A stretch of 46,487 bases of DNA from Acidimicrobiaceae bacterium (lineage in GTDB: Bacteria; Actinomycetota; Acidimicrobiia; Acidimicrobiales; Ilumatobacteraceae), in the NCBI GenBank assembly GCA_003569125.1, contig BGOG01000014.1:1-46487 (forward strand), in the 5' to 3' direction. Below the pieces are notes generated by a model that did no database searches, was not told the DNA's origin, and saw nothing but the letters and a program-made list of their open reading frames with translations. The position numbers were made by a program, and so were the translations under genes. Shown here in pieces: positions 24,732-34,869 of the stretch. Every line of letters starts with the position of its first letter. Positions within the stretch are counted from its first letter, which is position 1.

Positions 24732-25007
24732 ATGACAGTCACAGTAAGAATTCCGACAACATTGCGTCCACTTTCAGGCGGGGTTTCAACGGTTCAAGTT
24801 GAAGGCTCGACACTTGGCGAAATTCTCAAAGCATTGAACGCCGCCCACCCAGGTTTTTCTGATCGTTTACTCGACGGCGACGGCAATCTGCATAAGTTCG
24901 TAAATATTTTTGTTGCCGATGATGATGTGCGCTACATGCAAGGCCTCGAAACGAAAATCGCCAGTGGACAAACGGTTTCTATTATTCCGGCTGTTGCTGG
25001 GGGCTAA
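24732..25007 (+). CDS. MoaD/ThiS-like ubiquitin-fold sulfur carrier
   Basis: This is a 91-residue beta-grasp protein ending in G-G, the site that is adenylated and thiocarboxylated in sulfur carriers. The pattern is V-R-I-P-T-T-L-R-P-L-S-G-G, then G-S-T-L-G-E-I-L-K-A-L, F-V-N-I-F-V-A-D-D-D-V-R and V-S-I-I-P-A-V-A-G-G. It resembles actinobacterial CysO, which donates sulfur to CysM for cysteine synthesis, more than MoaD. No cysM or mec gene is adjacent, so that role is inference. It lies between the polyprenyl synthase and groEL. Confidence 0.88.
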   Translation: MTVTVRIPTTLRPLSGGVSTVQVEGSTLGEILKALNAAHPGFSDRLLDGDGNLHKFVNIFVADDDVRYMQGLETKIASGQTVSIIPAVAGG

Positions 25008-25063
25008 TAATTTGGTTTGAAAATAGGGCTTTACTGGCGAGTCGCTAGCAGCCGAGTGTTGAT

Positions 25064-25090
25064 TTAGCAGTCTCGTAGATAGAGTGCTAA
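25064..25090 (+). promoter_or_regulatory. CIRCE operator (HrcA site) upstream of groEL
   Basis: TTAGCAGTC (25064-25072), nine bases, then GAGTGCTAA (25082-25090). This matches the CIRCE consensus TTAGCACTC-N9-GAGTGCTAA with a single mismatch in the left arm. It lies 57 bases ahead of the groEL start and indicates heat-shock control by the HrcA repressor. Confidence 0.93.
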
Positions 25091-25107
25091 TTCTTAAAAC
25101 CGAGTAA

Positions 25108-26766
<1,659 letters not shown>

Positions 26767-26771
26767 GTCTT

Positions 26772-26790
26772 GCAACCAATAAGTTGCTTT
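26772..26790 (+). terminator. weak hairpin after groEL
   Basis: GCAAC (26772-26776) and GTTGC (26783-26787) form a 5-bp stem with a six-base loop, followed by TTT. It lies six bases after the groEL stop. The stem is short, so termination may be partial. Confidence 0.4.
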
Positions 26791-26815
26791 AACTAGTCAG
26801 TCTAAAATTGCAGTG

Positions 26816-27526
26816 ATGGCAACAGAACTGCTTTATCTAGTCGACGCGTATTTGACTGAGTTTGATGCCAAAGTAATAGACGTTCGCGAGAACGCGGTCG
26901 CTTTGGATCAGACGATTTTTTATCCAACTGGTGGCGGTCAACCCAACGACACGGGTGAAATTTCTGGCGCGCGCGTTATCGACGTGCGCAAAGAAGGATT
27001 GATTGTTTGGCACACTCTCGAGCCTGGTAAAGAATTTGTCGTGGGTGATGCCGTGAAGGGTCGAGTTGATTGGGATCGCCGACATAAACTCATGCGCACG
27101 CATACGGCGATGCATGTGCTGTGCGGAGTCATCTGGAATCAGTGGCAAGTGCCGGTCACAGGCGGAAACATGGAGCCACTAACTGCGCGGATGGATTTTG
27201 AATTTGATCCACTTCCTGATGGTTTCGCCCAAACTGTCGAGTCGTTGGTTAACGAGGCGCTTATCGCGAATTATCCGATCACGGTCAATTTTTTGCCGCG
27301 CGACACGGCGATCAGTGACGCAGACCTGATTCGGACAAAGGTCAATATGATCCCTGAAACTGTCAAAGAAATTCGAGTCGTCGACATTGTTGGTCTTGAC
27401 AAACAAGCCGATGGTGGCACACATGTGCGTTCGACATCTGAAGTCGGACGAATGAAGGTGCTCAAAACCGAGAGCAAAGGCAAGGGCAACAAGCGCCTGC
27501 GTGTCGAGATCGTCGACGCCGGTTAA
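26816..27526 (+). CDS. alanyl-tRNA editing protein (AlaX-type)
   Basis: This is a free-standing homologue of the AlaRS editing domain that hydrolyses Ser- or Gly-tRNA(Ala). The 236-residue protein has an N-terminal beta barrel (F-Y-P-T-G-G-G-Q-P-N-D-T-G) and the zinc/catalytic H-x-x-x-H in R-T-H-T-A-M-H-V-L. The third element is D-G-G-T-H-V-R-S-T-S-E-V-G. In many AlaX proteins this element is C-G-G-T-H. Here the Cys is Asp, a variant I believe also occurs in other actinobacteria. I use ATG 26816 over the adjacent GTG 26813. It lies downstream of groEL after a weak hairpin and converges with the PAC2 gene. Confidence 0.9.
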   Translation: MATELLYLVDAYLTEFDAKVIDVRENAVALDQTIFYPTGGGQPNDTGEISGARVIDVRKEGLIVWHTLEPGKEFVVGDAVKGRVDWDRRHKLMRTHTAMHVLCGVIWNQWQVPVTGGNMEPLTARMDFEFDPLPDGFAQTVESLVNEALIANYPITVNFLPRDTAISDADLIRTKVNMIPETVKEIRVVDIVGLDKQADGGTHVRSTSEVGRMKVLKTESKGKGNKRLRVEIVDAG

Positions 27527-27544
27527 GTTCAGCGAGATAACTAG

Positions 27545-28456
27545 TTAATTGTCGTTTTGCTCGCGCAAAAATTGTTCGACTTCGTCCATCAGATTGCCTG
27601 AGTCGGCCGGCTCATCCGAGTCTCCCGCGAAATCAAATTGCAATTGACTGTCATCAACTTCATCATCAATGCTCATGCCGTTGTCTGTCATTGTTTCAAG
27701 TCTTTCGACATAAGAAACCAGATCGTCATCATCTTGCACCAACGAGTCGACTTGCTCTTCGTATCGCTCGATCAGATTCATCACGGTTGCCAACGGTGCA
27801 GGAGTTCCGATTATTTCGCACGCTCGTCGCATTAGAGCCAAAGAAGCTTTTGGCGATGGAACATGCGAGGCGTAAGCCGGCACCGCCGCCCAAAGTGAAG
27901 CAGAAGGGATTGAACCCTCATCACATGTGTCGTGCAGAATTCCGACTATGCCAGTAGGACCCTCATATCGAGAGCGCTGTAAATTAAATCGGTCGATTAG
28001 ATCGCTGTCAATTGCTGTGCCGATTATTTGCACGGGCCTACTGTGTGGAACATCAGCAAGCAATGAACCGAGAGTCAAAAACATTGAGGCATCAAATTTT
28101 TCGGCGATTGAAAGTATTTGTCGAGAAAAAAGTTTCCATCTGAGGCTCGGCTCGGGTCCGAGCGCGAGGATTATGTCGCCGCCTGCACCCGCGACATGCC
28201 AAAGACCAACTGTCGGCCAAACGATTTTTCGTTTGGTGCCATCGTGAAGTCGGACGTGTGGTCGATCTTTGCTGTAGTCGGTGAATGGTTCTGGGTCGAT
28301 CGTCGCTAATGGTGTTGCACCCCATCCTTGAACAAGATTGTTCACGGCATTTGATGCGGCATCGCCGGCGTCATTCCATCCAGTGAAGGCTGCAACGAAA
28401 GTTGGATTTTTAAGTGATGGCTTTGATAACCAACGCACGTGATCGGTCTCAGACAT
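27545..28456 (-). CDS. PAC2 family protein
   Basis: This 303-residue protein has the PAC2 fold (proteasome assembly chaperone 2-like), found in actinobacteria and of unclear role. Its N-terminal half has A-A-F-T-G-W-N-D-A-G-D-A-A-S, a strongly conserved opening of the family. I-W-P-T-V-G-L and G-S-L-L-A-D-V-P-H-S-R-P follow. The C-terminal 60 residues are highly acidic and probably disordered. Some homologues are linked to the proteasome, but no proteasome gene lies in this window. The product is cytoplasmic, with no signal or membrane segment. Confidence 0.88.
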   Translation of the reverse strand: MSETDHVRWLSKPSLKNPTFVAAFTGWNDAGDAASNAVNNLVQGWGATPLATIDPEPFTDYSKDRPHVRLHDGTKRKIVWPTVGLWHVAGAGGDIILALGPEPSLRWKLFSRQILSIAEKFDASMFLTLGSLLADVPHSRPVQIIGTAIDSDLIDRFNLQRSRYEGPTGIVGILHDTCDEGSIPSASLWAAVPAYASHVPSPKASLALMRRACEIIGTPAPLATVMNLIERYEEQVDSLVQDDDDLVSYVERLETMTDNGMSIDDEVDDSQLQFDFAGDSDEPADSGNLMDEVEQFLREQNDN

Positions 28457-28470
28457 TTGTTAAGACGCTA

Positions 28471-28524
28471 TCTAATTTCTTGGTCAGTGTGTGTAATCGT
28501 GATGCTTTCTGATTTCTTGGTCAG
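28471..28524. repeat. pair of 17-bp direct repeats in a divergent spacer
   Basis: TCTAATTTCTTGGTCAG at 28471-28487 and TCTGATTTCTTGGTCAG at 28508-28524 differ at one base and start 37 bases apart. They lie between the PAC2 gene and the GNAT start codon at 28553. They could be a repeated regulator site or a small duplication. Confidence 0.6.
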
Positions 28525-28552
28525 ACCGAACAACACAGATACGCTTATTGTT

Positions 28553-28990
28553 ATGGCTGACGCGGTACACGTCGAAATCGCGTCTCAGGTGACCGAAGAA
28601 TTACTTGTGGCGTGTCATCGCCTAGTTCCACAACTTTCTTCGTCGGCTAAACCATTAACAACAGACGAACTTTCTGAGATAGTTGATAGCGACTCAACTT
28701 TAATGTTCGTGGCGCGACTTGAAAACAATATCGTTGGGCTACTGACTCTGGTGTTGTTTCGAATTCCAACCGCGATGCGGGCGTGGATCGAAGATGTCGT
28801 CGTTGATTCTTCAGCGCGCGGGCATGGTGTCGGCGAAGCACTGAACCACGCAGCAATCGCCGAGGCCAAACGTCGTGGTGCAAAGACTGTTGACCTCACT
28901 TCGCGTCCGTCGCGTGAAGCAGCGAATCGGCTGTATAAGCGGATTGGATTTGTCGCTCGCGACACGACCGTTTATCGCTTTGAGACTTGA
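28553..28990 (+). CDS. GNAT family N-acetyltransferase
   Basis: This is a 145-residue acetyl-CoA-dependent acyltransferase. The core has A-W-I-E-D-V-V-V-D (beta-4), then the acetyl-CoA loop S-A-R-G-H-G-V-G-E-A-L (R-x-x-G-x-G/A), and D-L-T-S-R-P-S-R-E-A-A-N-R-L-Y-K-R-I-G-F at the end. ATG 28553 (M-A-D-A-V-H-V-E) gives the normal N-terminus. An open frame upstream to 28439 is non-conserved and overlaps the divergent PAC2 gene. The substrate is unknown. Confidence 0.9.
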   Translation: MADAVHVEIASQVTEELLVACHRLVPQLSSSAKPLTTDELSEIVDSDSTLMFVARLENNIVGLLTLVLFRIPTAMRAWIEDVVVDSSARGHGVGEALNHAAIAEAKRRGAKTVDLTSRPSREAANRLYKRIGFVARDTTVYRFET

Positions 28991-29088
28991 AATCTCGTGT
29001 TGAAGATAAATATCGACGATCAAGGTCGACCTGAGCCACCAATTTTCAAGTTGGCGAGTAGCCGAAATCGCTAAGTAGCGTTGGGCAA

Positions 29089-30170
29089 GTGAATCAAAAC
29101 TCCACGAAAACTGTTGCTACAAAAGATGTTGCTGAAGTTGTCGTGCCCTGCCCAGACTTAGATCAATCTTTAAGTTTTTTTGTCGAGGATCTTGGCTTTC
29201 GCATCGAGATGATCACGCCGGCTGATAGTCCAAACACTGCGATTATTAGTGGTTACGGTGTTCGATTGTGTTTGCGCAGTGGCGGTACGGCAAAGACATT
29301 GTTTTGCGTTTGCATTCGACAGACCGTAAAGCACAAACATTGCGAGCCCCGAACGGTACGACGATCGAAATCATCAATCGGGGCTCTGATGTCATCTTGC
29401 CTGAGTTGCGCGAGTCACTAGTTGTCACACCGCTCACTAGTGATGATTCATGGACAGTCGGGCGCGCGGGCATGCGATATCGCGATTTAATACCGAGTCG
29501 TTTGGGTGGTGTGTTCATTGCGTCTCACATACATATTCCAAATGGTGGGCCGGTGCCCGATTATGTGCATTATCACCGCATCAAGTTTCAGATGATCTAT
29601 TGCAAGAGTGGCTGGGTGCGAGTCGTTTACGAAGATCAAGGCGAACCGTTTGTGATGCATGCAGGTGACTGCGTATTGCAGCCACCAGAAATTCGTCATC
29701 GGGTGCTCGAGAGTTCAGACAACCTTGAAGTAATCGAGATCGGTGCACCTGCCGAACACGAGACTTTTGCCGAGCATTCGATTACTTTGCCGACCATGAC
29801 ATTGCGACCTGATCGCGATTTTTCTGGTCAAGGTTTCGTGCGCCATGTTGCCGAGCAAACTCCATGGTTGCCTTGGCGATATGAAGGGTTTGAAGCCCGC
29901 AACACGGGCATTGACTCCGCGACTTCGGGTTTTGCCAGCGCATTGACCGTGCGAGCCAACAAGTCAGCAACTCTGTGCGAATCAAGTCATCGGCATCAAT
30001 TGATGTTTATGTTTATTTTGTCTGGCGCAGCAGCGCTCACAACTGCTGAAGATCACGAGACAAAACAATTGCAGGCAGGTTCATCAATAACTTTGCCCAG
30101 CCTGCTTGACTTCAAACTCGAAATCACCGACGTCAACACCGAACTCTTAGTCGTCGAGGTAAAAAACTAG
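29089..30170 (+). pseudogene. glyoxalase-cupin fusion protein, single frameshift
   Basis: The first 65 or so residues are a vicinal-oxygen-chelate half-domain (V-A-E-V-V-V-P-C-P-D-L-D-Q-S-L-S-F-F, F-R-I-E-M-I-T). One missing base near 29289 shifts into K-D-I-V-L-R-L-H-S-T, which completes the glyoxalase strand. Then follows a 280-residue two-cupin part: H-I-P-N-G-G-P-V-P-D-Y-V-H-Y-H with G-D-C-V-L-Q-P-P-E-I-R-H, and a second cupin around S-S-H-R-H-Q-L-M-F. The restored length is about 360 residues. The His and Glu/Gln positions of a metal-binding cupin are visible in the first barrel. The start is GTG 29089. The substrate is unknown; a dioxygenase or isomerase role is possible. The break may be a sequence error. 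Confidence 0.78.
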
Positions 30171-30186
30171 ATTTCGCCGACGACAG

Positions 30187-30261
30187 TGGAGCCCGAGGCG
30201 GGAATTGGACCCGCGACCTACGCATTACGAGTGCGTTGCTCTACCACTGAGCTACCCGGGC
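30187..30261 (-). tRNA. tRNA-Thr(CGT)
   Basis: This is a 75-base tRNA on the minus strand. The acceptor GCCCGGG pairs with CTCGGGC. The D-loop is AGCTCAGTGGTAGAGC, and the anticodon stem GCA/TGC region encloses CTCGTAA with anticodon CGT (30227-30229 on the plus strand). The T-arm is GCGGGTCCAATTCCCGC. CCA is encoded at 30187-30189. It reads ACG. Confidence 0.95.
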
Positions 30262-30295
30262 GTGTTTCAACTCTACTGACCAATTTTAATAATTA

Positions 30296-31378
30296 TTAGA
30301 CGACGAGAGCCGTGTTGGTGCGTGAGACGTCACTGAGTGACGGACATTGAAGCAATAGTGCGTGTAGGGCAAGAGTCTCGTTGGCGTTCAGACCCAACGA
30401 TTTAATCGTCTTATGGATCAACTGAATCGACTGCATGATTTCTTCACCGTCAATCAAGTCGGGTTGGGCACAGATCAAATCACTATAAGTTTTCGCAAAC
30501 TGACCTAATCCGCTCCGTAATTCGTCGGTGCGTAGTTTTCGAAGTTCACGCTTGTGTCGCTCTGCAATAGTTTTTCTTCCACTGCCGCGTTCGCCAGTTA
30601 GCGCGACGCGTTCTTCAAGTTCTTTAATTTCACGCTCGTGTCGAATTACAAGTGCACTTGCTGCTTGGTCGAGTTGTTCGACAAGTTCGGCGACGATTTT
30701 GATAACAGCCGCACCGGTACCATCAAGTCGTGTTGCGATAGTCGCGAACGAACGTTGTCGTCTCAATAAGTGGCTATCAGTAACGAGAAGCCGCGCTCGA
30801 TCTAAATTACCCTGGCTCGCTTTTGCGACCGTGAGAGCCGTATCTGGAAACACGCCTTCGCTGATCAGACTTGCTGAGACATCTTCATCTGTCAGGCGCG
30901 AAAAATTAATTGTTACACAGCGTGAATTGAGGGTCGTCAATGACGGCACGATTTGGTCGGCGAGCAGGATAAAAATAATTTGTTTTGCCGGCTCTTCAAT
31001 TGTCTTCAATAGCCGAACAGCGGCGGCATCGCGCATTAAATGGACCTCATGAATAATTATGACTTTAATTTTTGCTTCAAGTGGAGTGGTCGAAGATTGC
31101 AATACGACGCCTTCTGCTTCTTCGGCGTCGACTGCAGCACCAACCCGAAATATTTCATTGACATCGCTGAACTCGCCGCGCATTATTAAATCTGCCTCGC
31201 GGGTGTCGTCGTTGTCGTTTTGCGTTATCAGTGTCGTCGCAAAGATTCTTGCGGCGAGTTCTTTGCCACAACCTTCTGGCCCGACAAACAAAAAAGATTG
31301 CACATTGGTGGTGGCGAATTGACGCAAGCGTTCAACGGCACGATCTTGACCGATGATCTTGGTCCATAATGAACTCAT
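30296..31378 (-). CDS. holB: DNA polymerase III subunit delta' (HolB)
   Basis: This is the stator subunit of the clamp loader. The 360-residue AAA+ protein starts M-S-S-L-W-T-K-I-I-G-Q-D-R-A-V. Its P-loop reads G-P-E-G-C-G-K-E, lacking the usual Thr/Ser, as in many delta' subunits that do not hydrolyse ATP. E-V-H-L-M-R-D-A-A-A-V-R-L-L-K-T-I-E-E-P and the S-R-C motif (L-N-S-R-C-V-T-I) are characteristic. The C-terminal half is helical with a charged coiled-coil-like stretch (E-I-K-E-L-E-E-R-V). Its start lies 47 bases inside the end of tmk, so translation is coupled, a common actinobacterial order. Confidence 0.92.
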   Translation of the reverse strand: MSSLWTKIIGQDRAVERLRQFATTNVQSFLFVGPEGCGKELAARIFATTLITQNDNDDTREADLIMRGEFSDVNEIFRVGAAVDAEEAEGVVLQSSTTPLEAKIKVIIIHEVHLMRDAAAVRLLKTIEEPAKQIIFILLADQIVPSLTTLNSRCVTINFSRLTDEDVSASLISEGVFPDTALTVAKASQGNLDRARLLVTDSHLLRRQRSFATIATRLDGTGAAVIKIVAELVEQLDQAASALVIRHEREIKELEERVALTGERGSGRKTIAERHKRELRKLRTDELRSGLGQFAKTYSDLICAQPDLIDGEEIMQSIQLIHKTIKSLGLNANETLALHALLLQCPSLSDVSRTNTALVV

Positions 31379-31988
31379 TAAATGCCGAGTCTTGCGAGAA
31401 GCCCCGCAGAGATAATTCTTCTTCTAATTCGTCTTTGGGTGGTGTGCCATCGACGATCAGCCAATGCTGTGGGTCACTCGCAGCCATCGAGCGGAACCCC
31501 GCATCTATCCGCTCGAAAAATGTACGGTCTTCGCGCTCGAACCTGTCCAGTTCGCGCTTTTTTAGTCGTTCGAGCAACACTTCAATTGGCACATCTATAT
31601 ATATGACAAGATCCGGCCACAAATTATTGATCGCCCAATTGTTTAGGCGCTTCAATTCGGTGAGATCTTGTTGGCGACCGTACCCCTGATAGGCAAGCGA
31701 AGAATAAACACTGCGATCGGTGACCACATGTTGCCCCGAAGCAAGGGCGGGCGAAATCAATTCGGCGATGTGTTGCGCCCGATCTGCCGCCATCATTAGC
31801 GCTTCGGCGCGAGGAGAGAGGTTCGTGTTTGCCGGATCAATCAAAATATCGCGCAACATTGATCCGATGGCAGTGCCACCAGGTTCGCGAGTCATCACCG
31901 CATTGAGTCGAGTCGCCAATCTTTTGACATGCGTGCTTTTGCCGCAGCCCTCAAGGCCCTCAAAGGCGATGTATTTGCCCAAACTCAC
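31332..31988 (-). CDS. tmk: thymidylate kinase
   Basis: Tmk phosphorylates dTMP to dTDP. The 218-residue protein has P-loop F-E-G-L-E-G-C-G-K-S-T near residues 9-19, T-R-E-P-G-G-T, D-R-S-V-Y-S-S-L-A-Y-Q-G and the LID region K-K-R-E-L-D-R-F-E-R-E. The end (R-G-F-S-Q-D-S-A-F-N-E-F) is variable and overlaps holB by 47 bases. It lies downstream of topA on the same strand with a 40-base gap, so topA-tmk-holB may form one transcript. Confidence 0.95.
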   Translation of the reverse strand: MSLGKYIAFEGLEGCGKSTHVKRLATRLNAVMTREPGGTAIGSMLRDILIDPANTNLSPRAEALMMAADRAQHIAELISPALASGQHVVTDRSVYSSLAYQGYGRQQDLTELKRLNNWAINNLWPDLVIYIDVPIEVLLERLKKRELDRFEREDRTFFERIDAGFRSMAASDPQHWLIVDGTPPKDELEEELSLRGFSQDSAFNEFIMDQDHRSRSCR

Positions 31989-32028
31989 ACTGCAACCCTA
32001 GAGGGACTGTATTAACCGCGTGGGTGTT

Positions 32029-34776
32029 TTAGTCTTCGACACTGTTATCGCTGATGTCGCTGGCGCCCGTCGAAGATTCGCTTGGCGCATTTGAACTTAT
32101 AACAGCGAGCTTTTTCGCCGATTTTTTGACGGCCTTAACGGCAGTCTTTTTGGCTTTAGTTTTTGTGGCCTTGTCTGTTGCTGGTTTTGCGACTTTTTTT
32201 GCGATCGACTTTTTGGGTTTGGCGGCTTTTTTGGTTCGCTTGTTGCTGGGGCCATTCGTCGCCGTGTAATCGCGACGAATCGCCAACAACTCAAATGCGC
32301 GCTCAGGGGTTACGAACTCGATGCGGTCGCCGCGAGTCAGACTTGCGTTTGTTTCGCCGTCAGTTACATATGTGCCGAACTTTCCGTCTTTGGCGACGAC
32401 TGGGCGATTGCTGACCGGGTCAACCCCAAATTCTTTTAGCGGAGGTTTTGCTGGCCCACGACGACCAAAGACTCGTGGTTCGGCGAGTTTCGCCAATGCC
32501 GCCTCAATCGTGATTGTAAAGATTTGGTCTTCACTTTCAAGCGTGCGACTATCTTTGCCTTTTGAGATGTATGGACCGTAGCGACCATTTTGCGCCGTGA
32601 TGATCTCACCGTCAACAGGGTCAGCGCCAACGGTTCGCGGCAATGAAAGAAGTTGCAAGGCTTCGACCATCGTTACATTTTCGAGTGCCATTGTCTTGAA
32701 CAACGAAACCATTTTTGGTTTCTCAAGAGCTGGTGGCGGATTCTCGATCGTTCCCCACTGAACATAAGGCCCGTATCGGCCGGTTTTAAGAAATACTTCG
32801 AGTCCATCTAATTCGCCGATTGGATCGACATATTTTGGCGCCGCCAACAATGCAACGGCGATTTCAACATTTAATTCATCGGGTGTCATTGTTTCTGGCA
32901 CCGACGCTGTGTTGTCGCCGCAACGCACATATGGACCAAACTTTCCAGGGCGCAGAACTATTTCTTCACCAGTTAGTGGGTGCATGCCAACCGGAAACGC
33001 GTTGAGTGCAGCGGCGTCAATGTTGGCGATGTTGTGTTCAACCAGCGGTTTCAAACCCGGTAGTTCTTTGCCGTTGCCAAAGTAAAACTCGCCGAGCCAA
33101 ACTTCTTTGACTCGCAGACCTTGCGAGATTTCGTCAAGTTCTTCTTCGACAGTCGCGGTGAACTTGTAGTCGACCAATTCGGTGAAGTGATTTTTCATCA
33201 GTCGCACAACTGCGAATGCTGTCCAAGATGGCACGATGGCTTGACCCTTTTTCCAGACATACCCACGGTTAAGAATTGTTCCGAGAATCGCTGCATACGT
33301 GCTCGGTCTACCGATGCCGAGTTCTTCAAGTTTTTTGACCAGGGTCGGCTCGGTGTACCTGGCAGGTGGCGAAGTCATGTGTCCGTCGGCCGCGTATTTG
33401 TCGATTTGAATGTTGTCGCCGACCTTCATCGCCGGAAGGAGCGCTTCTTTCTCGTCGGATTCAGTTTCGTCTTCTACTTCTTGATACGCCTGGCGATATC
33501 CGGCGAAGTCGATTGTCGTGCCACTCGTCGAGAATTCGCAATCTGCCGGCGGTGTGCATGATGCGGTCGTGCCAAGTTTGACCGTCACGGTTATTCCGGT
33601 GGCGTCCGCCATTTGTGATGCGAGTGTGCGCTGCCAAATGATTTTGTAGAGCGCGAGCTCGCGGGCGTTGACATCGGCAGCAATTAATTCTGGGCTTCTC
33701 AGTGGAAGCGTCGGCCGAATCGCCTCGTGTGCTTCTTGAGCATTTTTCACTTTCGATTTATAGACCCGTGGCTCAGAAGACAAAAATTCTTGTCCAAAAC
33801 TAGTTGTGATTTCTGAGCGCACGGCGGCTAGTGCGTCGTCGGCGAGAATCACGTTGTCGGTGCGCATATAAGTGATGAAACCACCTTCATAAAGACCTTG
33901 CGCCAAACGCATTACTTCGCTGGCGGTGATTCGCAATTTATTGCCACCCTCTTGTTGCAGAGTGCTGGTCATAAATGGCGCTCGAGGAGATTTTCGATAT
34001 GGTCGATCTTCGACGCTACGAACCGTCAGATCTTTGGTTGCCAATCCATTGACCAACTCACTTGCTCGGGCTTCGGTGACAACTACAACGCCTTCTTTGA
34101 CCACCCCAAGTGAGTCAAAATCTTTGCCCATTGCTATTCGGCTGCCATCGACAGATTGCAAACTTGCTACGAATATAGGAGTAGTTGCGCTCGTGGCCGC
34201 GAGATCCCAGTAACCGGCGGCAACATGAGCCATTCGTTCTTCTTCTCGTTCGACAACCAAGCGAATCGAGGGGCTTTGCACGCGACCTGCCGATAGACCG
34301 CGATTTACTTTGCGCCACAAGATTGGCGAAACTTCGTATCCGTAGAGGCGGTCTAAAATTCGTCGGGCTTCGGCAGCATCAACAAGTTTGTAGTCGATAT
34401 CACGGGTGTGATCGAGCGCCGCGCTGATAGCGGTTTTCGTGATCTCGTGAAACACCATCCGTTTGACGGGGATTTTTGGTTTGAGATATTCCATCAGGTG
34501 GGCAGCAATCGCCTCGCCTTCGCGGTCTTCGTCGGTTGCTAGATAGAGCTCGTCTGCGCTTTTGAGAAGCACCTTTAATTCTTTGATTATTTGTTCGCCA
34601 CGCTCTGTTAACTCATAATTTGGTTTGAAAGAGTTCTCGACGTCAACCGATAAACCTTTGCTTGGAAGATCTGCGATGTGACCGACAGATGCACGCACAT
34701 CGAAACCGTCGCCGAGAAATTTGGAGATTGTTTTCGCTTTTGCTGGCGATTCAACTATTACGAGAGCGTTAGGCAT
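32029..34776 (-). CDS. topA: DNA topoisomerase I
   Basis: This type IA topoisomerase relaxes negative supercoils. The 915-residue protein has the Toprim start L-V-I-V-E-S-P-A-K-A-K-T-I and L-A-T-D-E-D-R-E-G-E-A-I-A (catalytic acids). The active-site Tyr is in G-G-F-I-T-Y-M-R-T-D-N, and G-R-V-Q-S-P-S-I-R is also present. Instead of zinc fingers it has four C-terminal repeats containing G-R-Y-G-P-Y/K-F-G-T-Y. These are followed by a lysine/alanine-rich tail (about the last 75 residues) of the actinobacterial kind, which aids processivity. ATG 34776 is used. It is divergent from rsgA with 93 bases between the starts. Confidence 0.97.
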   Translation of the reverse strand: MPNALVIVESPAKAKTISKFLGDGFDVRASVGHIADLPSKGLSVDVENSFKPNYELTERGEQIIKELKVLLKSADELYLATDEDREGEAIAAHLMEYLKPKIPVKRMVFHEITKTAISAALDHTRDIDYKLVDAAEARRILDRLYGYEVSPILWRKVNRGLSAGRVQSPSIRLVVEREEERMAHVAAGYWDLAATSATTPIFVASLQSVDGSRIAMGKDFDSLGVVKEGVVVVTEARASELVNGLATKDLTVRSVEDRPYRKSPRAPFMTSTLQQEGGNKLRITASEVMRLAQGLYEGGFITYMRTDNVILADDALAAVRSEITTSFGQEFLSSEPRVYKSKVKNAQEAHEAIRPTLPLRSPELIAADVNARELALYKIIWQRTLASQMADATGITVTVKLGTTASCTPPADCEFSTSGTTIDFAGYRQAYQEVEDETESDEKEALLPAMKVGDNIQIDKYAADGHMTSPPARYTEPTLVKKLEELGIGRPSTYAAILGTILNRGYVWKKGQAIVPSWTAFAVVRLMKNHFTELVDYKFTATVEEELDEISQGLRVKEVWLGEFYFGNGKELPGLKPLVEHNIANIDAAALNAFPVGMHPLTGEEIVLRPGKFGPYVRCGDNTASVPETMTPDELNVEIAVALLAAPKYVDPIGELDGLEVFLKTGRYGPYVQWGTIENPPPALEKPKMVSLFKTMALENVTMVEALQLLSLPRTVGADPVDGEIITAQNGRYGPYISKGKDSRTLESEDQIFTITIEAALAKLAEPRVFGRRGPAKPPLKEFGVDPVSNRPVVAKDGKFGTYVTDGETNASLTRGDRIEFVTPERAFELLAIRRDYTATNGPSNKRTKKAAKPKKSIAKKVAKPATDKATKTKAKKTAVKAVKKSAKKLAVISSNAPSESSTGASDISDNSVED

Positions 34777-34869
34777 GTTGTTTCATCGTGGGGTCAAGTA
34801 TGGGCTTGTCAAGGATATCTGTTTTAGTTCAAATGCACTATAGGTTGCGTCGGTAGCGTAAATGGCAAG

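Noticed and set aside
30528-31052. Plus-strand open frame of 174 codons
   Set aside because: It is antisense to holB, with Ser/Arg-rich composition and no motif.
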